64,000 nucleotides of DNA. It comes from Vitellaria paradoxa (lineage: Eukaryota; Streptophyta; Magnoliopsida; Ericales; Sapotaceae). The notes below the pieces were generated by a model. That model ran no database searches, was not told the origin of the DNA, and worked only from the letters and a program-made list of their open reading frames with translations. Positions within the stretch are counted from its first letter, which is position 1. Every line of letters begins with the position of its first letter. Shown in pieces: positions 1-9,400 of the stretch. Made by a program: the position numbers and the translations under genes. The DNA lies in contig CM034233.1 of assembly GCA_019916065.1 (NCBI GenBank), positions 24,687,936-24,751,935 of the forward strand, read 5' to 3'.

Positions 1-395
1 GGTATAAAAATGCCCTGCCGAGAGATTGAAGTGCAGGGATAATCGAAAAATTGTATTTAAATAATATTTTGTAATCTTTTAAGGTTATTAGTTATATAAA
101 AAAAAAAATTACTTTTAAATCACATTAATGTAAAAAGTTTTGTATTTAAGTTACACTTTTGAGTGGGTTCCACGAACTCGTTTTAAATATAATTTCTAAT
201 ATACCAAGAATACCTTTTATTCCTATAATTAAGTTAGACGAGAGTTGCCAAAAATCACACTAACCGAAAGTCACGTTTCTTCCGTTTTTGTTTTCCTTCC
301 TTATAAATCGTGTGAAAATATGATATATTATTAATTTGAACGAGTACCGACTGAGATTAACGTCAGTCGAAGAAAGAATATATACAAATCTGTGT
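1..395. other. AT-rich intergenic sequence
   Basis: No gene is visible here. The sequence is AT-rich with short A and T runs. The first 40 bases contain 'agagattgaagtgcagg', which resembles text near 4023-4060, so it may be the end of a dispersed repeat cut by the window edge. Confidence 0.5.
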
Positions 396-2110
396 ACCGG
401 TACTATTTATGTGGTGCTGTTTCATATGAAAATGCATACTCATATAAATACAATACCACATAGCCGAGAGTACCACATGCGTGCGGTACTATTTTGTATA
501 AGATGCATGATCTTGTAAAAATAGTACCGAATGTGTTTAGTATGCAAACAGTACCATGAAACACAAAAAAAAAAAAAAAGTCACATATCTAATATATGGC
601 TGACAGTACCACATGAATGAGAGGACCACATGCGTGCGGTACTGTTTTGTATAAAATGCATGCTCTTTTAAAAACAGTACTGAATGTGTTTAGTATGCAA
701 ACAGCATCATGAAACATAAAAAAAGTTACATATCTAATATATAACTGACAGTACCACATAGATGAGAGTGTTACATGCGTGCGATACTGTTTTGTATAAA
801 ATACATGCTCTTGCAAAAATAATACCGAATGTGTCTAATATGCAAACAGCACCATGAAACACAAAAAAAAAGTCACATATCCAATATATGGCTGACAGTA
901 CCACATGGATGAGAGTACCACATGCGTTCGGTACTGTTTTATATAAAATGCATGCTTTTATAAAAACAGTACCGAATGTGTCTAATATGCAAACAGCACC
1001 ATGAAACACAAAAAAAAGTCACATATCCAATATATGGCTAACAGTACCACATGAATGAGAGTACCACATGCGTGCAGTACTGTTTTGTATAAAATGCATG
1101 CTTTTGTAAAAACAGTACCGAATGTGTTTAGTATGCAAACAGCACCATGAAATACAAAAAAGTCACATATTCAATATATGGCTGACATTACCACATGGAT
1201 GAGAGTACCACATGCATGCAGTACTGTTTTGTATAAGATGCATGCTCTTGTAAAAATAGTACCGAATGTATTTAGTATACAAACAGTACCATGAAATACA
1301 AAAAAAAATCATATATTCAATATATGGCTGACAATACCACATGGCCGAGAGTACCACATGCATGCGGTACTGTTTTGTATAATATGTAGGCTCTTGCAAA
1401 AACAGTATCGAATGTATCTAGTATGCAAATAGTACCATGAAACAAAAAAAAAAGTCACATATCCAAGACATGACTGACAGTACCACATGAATGAGAATAC
1501 CACATGCATACAGTACTGTTTTGTATAAGATGTATACTCTTGTAAAAACAGTATCGAATGTGTTTAGTATGCAAACAGTACCATGAAACACAAAAAAAAA
1601 AAAAAAAAATCAAATATTCAATATATGACTGACAGTATCACATGGCCGAGAGTACCACATGCATGTTGTACTGTTTTGTATAAGATGTAGGCTCTTGCAA
1701 AAACAGTACCGAATGTATCTAGTATGCAAATAGTACCATGAAACAAAAAAAAAGTCACATATCCAAGATATGGCTGACAGTACCACATGAATGAGAATAC
1801 CACATGCATGCAGTACTGTTTTGTATAAGATGTATACTCTTGTAAAAACAGTATCGAATGTGTTTAGTATGCAAACAGTACCATGAAACACAAAAAAAAA
1901 TCAAATATTCAATATATGACTGACAGTATCACATGGCCGAGAGTACCACATGCATGTTGTACTGTTTGTATAAGATGCAGGCTCTTGCAAAAATAGTACC
2001 GAATGTATCTAGTATGTAAATAGTACCATGAAACACAAAAAAAAAGTCACATATCCAAGATATGGCTGACAGTACCACATCGATGAGAGTATCACATGCA
2101 TTCTAGTATG
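396..2110. repeat. Tandem array of ~146-bp units (satellite-like)
   Basis: About eleven full units plus a partial unit at each end. The same landmark (the G/ATGCGGTACT-like segment) recurs at 481, 634, 779, 926, 1072, 1216, 1362, 1508, 1663, 1808 and 1954, giving steps of 144-155 bp that differ mainly in the length of an A-run. Each unit has a near-palindrome like GTACCACATGCATGCGGTAC, then a CTTGTAAAAACAGTACCGAA segment, a GCAAACAGTACCATGAAACA segment, the A-run, and a CACATATCCAATATATGGCTG-like segment. From about 1216 two unit types alternate (type A ends in 'catggccgag', type B carries 'gtaggctcttgcaaaaa' and ends in 'catgaatgag'), giving three ~291-301-bp dimers. Short open frames across it on the minus strand are by-products of the repeat. 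Probably a local non-coding satellite or minisatellite; no function can be assigned. Confidence 0.93.
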
Positions 2111-2173
2111 CAAACAGCACTATTAATGGTTGCTTTGTGTTATGTATCGATTGATGTTTTTTATGGGAGTATA

Positions 2174-2225
2174 AAAACAGTACCAGTAAAAATAGTACCG
2201 ATACTGTTTCTACTGGTACTGTTTT
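2174..2225. repeat. Perfect 15-bp inverted repeat (hairpin) at array edge
   Basis: The arms AAAACAGTACCAGTA (2174-2188) and TACTGGTACTGTTTT (2211-2225) are exact reverse complements around a 22-nt loop. The arms use the same ACAGTACC text as the array units, so this looks like a rearranged array remnant. Unit-derived text continues to about 2265. Confidence 0.8.
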
Positions 2226-3066
2226 GTATAAATGTATGCTCTTGTAAAAATAGTATCGAATATATGTTTAGATTCTGTTTTGATTATGTTTCAAAACTCA
2301 ATTTTGAATCTGTTTTTGACAAAGATGGAAAGTCGCGGAAGTTACGAGCGTTTGAATAAAACTGACAGTTTCAAAGTGTATTGAAAACGCGTGATGTCCT
2401 TTTTTGTGTTTTTGTTGCAAGTGTGACTTATTCACAAATAAATTTTTTTGGTATGACTTAAATTCTTATAAGTTTATAAATAGTGACCGGCCTCCAAAAA
2501 CCCCAAGGATAATATGATGGCAAAATATGCAGGTTGGGTGGGTTGGTGATAGGTTTAAACAGGTTAAAAATTAAATGGGTGTAACTCAAACCCATCTATT
2601 TAAAAGGCGGATTGGATATAAGCGAGTTAAATTTGGATTAGTACAAATTTATAAACCCGTATCCAATCTATTTACTTATGACCCAACTTACTTTTTTTAA
2701 AAAAAATTAAAATTTTATTTTAATTAATGTGTATATATATATAAATAGATCAATATTATTCTGATTCATCCATCCATTTTTTTGAAAAATAAATAAATAA
2801 ATATATTAAAAAAACAAATAAATACAAATTAATTGTAGCGAATAAAGGAAAAACACCAACGTATAGAAAGAAATGAATGGGAATTTCATGTACAGTATAG
2901 TATTTGCTAGAGAGAGAAAGAAAGAGAGAGAAAAAGAGAGAGAGAGAACCAAATCACACTTTATCTAAACTCTCTTTACAGATTGCGACAATTGCCGTTG
3001 CCGTACCATGAAATTTCTCGTTAAAACGCTCGGTTCTTTAACAATATATGAAAATTGCTAACTAGA
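2226..3066. other. Intergenic, degenerate repeats and GA tract
   Basis: No gene recognised. The 2525-2690 stretch consists of GGGTTGGGT/AACCCAT-type text typical of low-complexity dispersed plant repeats. A GA-rich tract lies at 2909-2948. The end borders the decayed gene at 3067-3417. Confidence 0.5.
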
Positions 3067-3417
3067 TCAACTACGCGCACGTGATCTCCCTTGAATCTCC
3101 CTCGAAGTAGCCGGCTTCACGAGATCGTCGGATTCTGGCACCGTTTTCAGCAGCGGCGAAATCGAAACCCTGGAGGAGGAGAAGTTCCGGAAGGGAGCCT
3201 CATCGAGGTGAGAATCGTCGAAATTCAGCGCGTAATTGAGCAGGTCGTACCTGAAGTCCACGGAGGGGGTGTACCTCCGGTGGTTCTGCCCGATCCGGCT
3301 GATTAGGTGTCAGCACCTGTCCTTGATCTTAAGAAGGTCGTTAGCTCCCGACTTGGCCCATATCGAGGAGGCTTGCACTGGCTTTAGTCGCTCTTCGGAC
3401 GACAATAAGTCTAGCAT
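3067..3417 (-). pseudogene. Decayed small plant protein gene with in-frame TGA
   Basis: Read on the minus strand from an ATG at 3417, a frame runs to a TGA at 3067-3069 (116 codons) and is broken once by TGA at 3310-3312. The first part reads MLDLLSSEERLKPVQ..., then ...LLKIKDRC, stop, HLISRIGQNHRR, then VDFRYDLLNYALNFDDSHLD and an acidic/serine-rich end. The block is clearly GC-richer than its surroundings and has coding-like codon use. The 'FRYD..xYALNFDD' segment resembles a motif I associate with small uncharacterised plant proteins, but I cannot name the family. The stop sits where TGG (Trp) would need one base change. Upstream on this strand (3487-3556) is a CT-rich tract like a plant 5' leader. 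Best read as a single-exon gene or gene copy inactivated by one nonsense change. Less likely it is expressed as a shorter protein from a downstream start, or the break is a sequencing error. Confidence 0.5.
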
Positions 3418-3439
3418 TCCTCGGCCACTGTTGGAGTAG

Positions 3440-4739
3440 CAGTGGGAGAAGCACAGGGTTCGCTAAAGCTAATCTTTGTTCCAGGTGACAGGTGAGAGAG
3501 AGAGCGGTGAGAGATCAAGGAGCGAGAGTGGTGTAGAGAGAGAGAAAGAGAGAGAGGGGTTAAATTAATTTTTTAATTTAATTGAGTGTTTTAATGAGTT
3601 CCATTTAATAACCTAATTACACTCGTTTTATAAATGAATATTTTATAAATTATCCAATTACAATTCAGTTAGTAAAATTGCAAGGGCCAAACCTATTTAT
3701 TTTGGGTTTAATTGGACGGGTTGATAGGTTTAAGTCAACGTTGCCATTGCTAATGGATAAACAGTTTTAATTTTCTTATAATATAATGGTCTTAATTTAA
3801 TTCAGTTAAAATTAATTTTAAAATAAAAATAAAAATTTAAAAAAATTTAATTAGAACGCAATCAATATTAAAAATGAAATGTCATATCTTATTAGAATGT
3901 AATTAAATAAAGATCGTTCATTCAGGCACCTCAATCCCTTTAGTGCAAAATGCACTACAACCCTTTGGAATTCTTTGCCATTTTACTTAATTTGCCAGAT
4001 GGGACTTAGTTTAGCAAGTTCCAAGAGATTGAAGTGCAAAAATGTATTGCAGGAATTGAAGTACAAAAATAAAAATTCTTGATTTTCTTATAATAATTTA
4101 ACTGTTCTAATTAATTTAGTAAAAATTGATTTTAAAGTAAAAATAAAAATTAAAAGAAATCCAATTAAAATACAATCAATACAACATATAATAAATCACA
4201 TGTCACTGAAATAAAATAAAATCAAGACCGTTTACCATGCAATTCAACATCTGCAGTACGTTTTTGCACTGCAGACCCTTGGAGCCATTGGCTGGCTGGT
4301 TACGGAAGAAATGTTCCACGTGTCTCTAAGCCCCCCTTCTAGTAACGATCGGTCTCAAGTTGACAGGTGGTCTCAGTGATTTTGTTCCACCCAATAATTA
4401 TATGAATAGATGTAGGACACGAAAATACACAAAAATCATCCAATTTCAATTGCATTTAGGGTGACAAAAAAATAATAAAAATTGATAAAAGTTTAATCCT
4501 CCAAACCAAATCTTAGTCTTCACCTTGCAAATTTGGTTAACATTGTGTTTGGAAATATTTTTCTCTTGAATTTAATTTTATTTTAAAATAAAAAATTGAT
4601 TTGATAAATTAAATTTTGTTTTGAAATATATATTTAAATTTAAGAATTAAATTAAAATTAATTTAAAATAAATACTAAATTTGATACCGATACTAGGAAA
4701 GAAAAAAAAAGATATAAATATGATATATATATATATATA
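3440..4739. other. AT-rich intergenic sequence
   Basis: No coding signal. It has a GA-rich tract at 3487-3556, then AT-rich DNA with short repeated phrases ('gattgaagtgcaaaaatg', 'gcaggaattgaagtac') at 3925-4070, echoed inversely near 4255-4275, suggesting a degenerate foldback repeat. Confidence 0.45.
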
Positions 4740-4752
4740 TTTTAGTATACTT

Positions 4753-5016
4753 CTGGGGTCGGGGAGAAACCCGCAACCGCTACCCATGGGTGCGCACTGA
4801 GTGAAACTCGTCTCATGGCCCTAACCCGCAAAGAACCACGAGGAGGTAAACTAACCTAGGCAAGCCTTGACTGACCGGCTCAGCCGGGAAGGCCGTTGAA
4901 GATCGCCTCCACATTAAGAGGAAAGACCGCCCCCGAAGGAGTCGAACTCAAGACCTCACGTGGCTCGAACCCTACGGTTCTGACCCTTGACCAACCCGAT
5001 TATCCCTTTCGGGGCT
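4753..5016 (-). mobile_element. tRNA-derived SINE with target-site duplication
   Basis: A GC-rich island of about 264 bp in AT-rich DNA. Read on the minus strand from 5016 it has a box A-like GGGTTGGTCAAGGG and a box B-like GAGTTCGACTCC, the internal RNA polymerase III promoter of tRNA-derived SINEs, followed by a non-tRNA body ending in CCCCGACCCCAGAAG. It is flanked by near-identical 13-bp direct repeats, TTTTAGTATACTT (4740-4752) and TTTTAGTACACTT (5017-5029), consistent with LINE-mediated insertion. The family is different from the SINE in intron 2 of the cysteinyl-tRNA synthetase gene. It is not a tRNA gene because no cloverleaf or acceptor stem forms. Confidence 0.75.
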
Positions 5017-5029
5017 TTTTAGTACACTT

Positions 5030-6353
5030 TAACATGGAAGAGGCGGATTTGAACCTATACTGGATGAAGTTTGAGAAATGCTAATAGCTAGTTAATTTAA
5101 TACCTAACTTTGATAAATATAATATAACTTAAAAAAATAAATTCTCATTAAATTTTATTATTTTAGGTTAGATTTTAAATGATTTAAAAATTTAAATTAT
5201 AAATCAAATAGAATTTAACTCACAAAATTTTATTTTAATTTTAAACATAAGAATTAATAAAAATTCTTATTAAATTAAATCAAATCCTATTAAATTTACT
5301 ATCTCCAAATTGGATGCCGCTATGATTAATTCGGTAGAATTGAGCAACAAATGAAATTAGAAATGCATATCCGACACACTCAGATACACAAAAGGTGTGT
5401 AATTGCACACACAAAATTTAATTCATTCTTTTAATTCATTCTTTTGTGATAGATGAAAATTTTGAAATCATAACTTAATAAAGTAAAAAAAAAAAATAAA
5501 AATAAAAATACTTGAAGATTTAGTACATCTTGGTTTACTTATACACATAAATCTTCATAAATTAAAACATTTTTTAATTTAAAATTAAAATAATAAATTG
5601 GAAGTAATGATAAATAAAGAGAATCAATTAGGCATTATAATTTCATTTGGTAAATATTTTATGTATGTATGCCATCTTATAATTTAACATAATTAATTAT
5701 AATTGATTTTGTAAGCTTCTTCTTTTTTAATTGATTTGATTTGGTAAATAAAATTTTATCTTTGTAACATATGTTTGAATTGAAAATTGAATTGATTTTG
5801 ATTTACAAGAAATATTAAATTCAACCACGTTAATAAAAATAAAAAATATGATAAATATAATATATGGGGATAACCTAATCCATTTATTTAGATAATTTAA
5901 GAAAAAAATGCATTCTCTTCAAATTTTATTATTTTGGATTAGATTTAGAAGTTTCAAAATTTTAGTTATAAAATGAAATTAAATCAAATTCATAAAATTT
6001 TATTTTAATTTTAATTATAAGAATCGATTATAATTTTTATCAAATGAAATCAAATATATTATATAAGGGAGTGTAAAATATAATAAAAAATTATTTTATT
6101 ATTATTTAAAAAAAAAAGAAAAAGAGGACCGGTAAAAGGAGCGAGAGAGATGTAAAGGTACAGGAAATTGGACCAGCTTGCACAAAAAATGGCCCAAAAT
6201 AGTTGAAGTCTTTTTACCCTCAAGTTCATTGATTGGAGGCCCATTAGTGATTTTGGCACGAAGGAAATTCATGGAACTTGCTCTCTGCTCGGACTGTTTC
6301 GTCTCACAAGATAACCCGATTCTTTGGCCTCCATTGATTTTTACTCGACGCAG
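5030..6353. other. AT-rich intergenic and upstream region of CysRS gene
   Basis: Very AT-rich with no coding signal up to about 6120. Base composition becomes more balanced from about 6125, fitting the promoter/5' leader of the gene that starts at 6481. No unambiguous TATA box was found close to the start. Confidence 0.45.
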
Positions 6354-6440
6354 ATGATTCTCAGATCTAAGGCGTTATACCCAAAAATCACATTACATAC
6401 AATACAAGCGACGTCGTTGAGACCAGTATTTGGGGGTTAG
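6354..6440 (+). CDS. Upstream ORF (28 aa) before CysRS start
   Basis: A 28-codon frame begins at ATG 6354 and ends at TAG 6438-6440, 40 nt before the main ATG and in a different frame. Its peptide ([20 protein letters not shown], then SLRPVFGG) lacks acidic residues and is rich in Arg/Lys/Ser/Thr, superficially like an organelle presequence. If the transcript starts upstream of 6354 it would act as a uORF that reduces initiation at 6481. The transcription start is unknown, so this is only a possibility. Confidence 0.3.
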   Translation: MILRSKALYPKITLHTIQATSLRPVFGG

Positions 6441-6480
6441 GGTTTCTACAAATCTGGTTGGGGAGAGGGGGGTTTTGGAG

Positions 6481-9400
6481 ATGGCGAAAGTGAAGCAGGA
6501 GTTTCAATTGTACAACAGCATGACGAAGCAGAAGGAGGTCTTCAAGCCCAAAGTGGCGGGCAAGGTTGGCATGTACGTCTGTGGCGTCACCGCGTACGAC
6601 CTCAGCCATATTGGCCACGCTCGCGCCTATGTCGCCTTCGATGTCCTCTACAGGTTCGTCTCTCTCCCTCTTCCTCTCTCTCTATATATGTATGCAGACA
6701 TTGATTTCTCTTCATGTGCAATTAATTAGAGATAGACTCCGGTCGTGAACTGTACTCTGGTTGTGAGCTTCGTCTGTATAGCATTCTGTGATAATGGGAG
6801 GCAAAATGGGAACAGAACTGCCGAATTGCGAATGTGAAAAATGCTTTTCATTTTTGGTTGTTGAATGCAGAAACCTGATTTATCCCCGAGTTTTGATCAT
6901 TTATATCCGATTTGTCAAACGAAAAAAATCATATATTTTGACAAATAGTTATTCATTATTTTTTTCATTTTCCTAGCCCAACCTATCAAAAGGAAGGGAT
7001 TTAATTTATATCACTTTGTATTTTTTCTTATCTTTTTCCTTTGGTTTTTGCTTTCCCTCAATAAATCAAAGCATAAATGATTTTGAGTGGTGTGAGTTAT
7101 TCTTTTGTGTAATTCAGTTCTGAGTAACGTAAATTCTAATTGATAGATTCACACGTGTGCAGATGCTTCATGTATATAAGTACACGGCAATCATCAATAT
7201 TAATGGTTAGTCACTAGTTGTGCCATACGGATCAGGCTCTTAAGCTTTCAAAGATAGAAACAATTTATATATTTATGAATCTACATATTCCTCCTAATTG
7301 GTTATAATAATTGAAAACTGATGAACGTAACTTTAAAGGATAATTTTGGTTGGGGAAAAAGCATGAACACTGTTTCAAAAGGAAGGTTATGCCAGCCTAA
7401 TGTTCTCTCCTTATTAGTGTGTGGGGGGGGGGGTGTGTGTGTGTATACATTAATCCCAACTAAAGATGGTGTGAAGCATGAAATTCATAAACCTGATAAA
7501 CTGCCAATTATTTTTTTTTTCATAATTTTTTGGGTCACATTTTTGTTGATGTTTACGGAAATCCAGTTTATGACATGCTCTACTCTCTCTCTCTCTCTCA
7601 AACTTCTAAAGAAATGATAGCACTCAATTTTTAGAAATGACACTGCATGTCTGTACTGGAACATGTTTTCTAGTGCTAGCACTATCAAGCAACAGCGTAC
7701 AATTTGTTTTCATATCCAAAATTAGGATTGCATTAATAATTGTGTAGAGTTTAGTCTTTATTTCAGGAACCTAAGGGATTTATACTGCAGCTATTTATTT
7801 AAGCAATATTATATAGTTTACCTCTTTTAATGTTTTTCACATGTACAATGCTGAAGAATCACATGCCCAAACCCCAACACTCTTCCCAAACCTTCTCTTG
7901 TCCACTGTTCAGGCCTTCTTCACCAGAGTGCTCTGTGGCTTAACTGCCTTCTGAAGCAGAATGCCATGTCTGATTTCGTGCACTTACCATACAAAGCTTA
8001 CGGTTTTGATGTGTCACTAGCACAAGATTGGGTTTGTTCTTTGCTTTTGGGAACTGTGCTCTTTGTCAAGAACATAGACAGCTTCAAATATCAGTGGCTT
8101 GGATCCTTCTATAGTTAAGTGACCTAAAGAACAACATGGCTTTGAGGCTTTGAAGCACAAACACTTTAAAATGGGTGTCATATTGTATCTGACTCTTATT
8201 GGACACCTAAGAAGCATGGATACGGATACGATACGGGTACGGATACGGATATGGCAATTTTAAAAAAAATGAGGATACGAATACGGCAGGGATATGGCCA
8301 AAAAATTATAAATTTTGAATATTTTTATTAGTTATATATATGAATATAACATTCACAATAAAATTAATTTAATATATAATTCAATGTATAAAATATAACA
8401 AAATATAAGTCGCAAGATTTTATAATTTTAGGAATTTCAACTATTCAAATCTAGAATTTTTTAATTATATATTTGAAGAAAAATGATAAAATAATAGTAT
8501 ACGTCATGCGGCGTATCTGATATGTATCTTGAAGTATCTGAAGAGTATGTGTGTCGATACATATCGAATATGGATACGATACTTATTTTGGTGTATTCGT
8601 GCTTCCTAGTTGGACACACATATTCCTCCGGCACTCTGACATATGTGTTAGAGTTAGACATGTCACAAGGTGTATCCAAGTATTTTATTATTTTTTCTTT
8701 AAACATATAATTACAACAAACCTGAATTTGAGTATTTGAATTCCTTAAAATCATAAAATTGTCTTTTATTATATTTTTTTATGTTTTGTATATTAAATTA
8801 TGTATTGAATTAGTTTTGTTATGCATGTTTTATTCATATATATAACTAATAAAAAATATATTTTTGTTACTGTATCCTCGCTATGTCCATATCTCCAATT
8901 TTTTTTTTTTAAATTACAGTAATTATCGTATCCAAATCCATGTTTGTTCTTGTATAGTGTTAGTTTCTTGTATCTATGCTTCTTATCTTTCAAACAACAA
9001 GCCCTCTTGTTAATTATAGGAATGGTGATATATGAACAAACTTAGAAATGGAAATTTTCCGTACTGAATAGTGTGTGTCATGTGACACATTAGCTTCTTG
9101 TCTTTTTTTTTTTTTTGGGATAAAAGAATTGTTGATATCATGATTGAAGAATTAGTATTGGCTATCATTTTGAAAGTGATTGCAAATAAACATTTTGATG
9201 CAACCAAAATCATAGGCATTGAATGGCTTCTTTTTGGATGAGGCGATATAATTGGCACATAATCTATATAAAGTCATTCCTTGTTAGGGGTTTTCATGGA
9301 AATTGGCATTGGTAGCTTCCAAGCCCTTGTTCTGTTGCTTTTTGAGAAGTTGTCTTCTTGATTTGGTTAATATTTATAGCTGGTTAACTGGGGTAAGTTG

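Noticed and set aside
589..1891. Series of minus-strand open frames with similar peptides (YTKQYR..VVLS.MWYC)
   Set aside because: They arise from the ~146-bp tandem units, whose length is not a multiple of three; they lack codon conservation and shift frame between units.
396..2110. CRISPR-like repeat/spacer array
   Set aside because: The whole unit is repeated with no unique spacers, units are ~146 bp, and the organism is a plant.
4753..5016. tRNA gene
   Set aside because: Only the internal promoter boxes resemble a tRNA; no paired acceptor stem or anticodon arm, and flanking target duplications point to a SINE.
6430..6480. N-terminal extension of CysRS from an upstream start
   Set aside because: The in-frame extension begins with TTG, not ATG, and an in-frame TGA lies at 6418-6420; homologous proteins begin at the [12 protein letters not shown] sequence.
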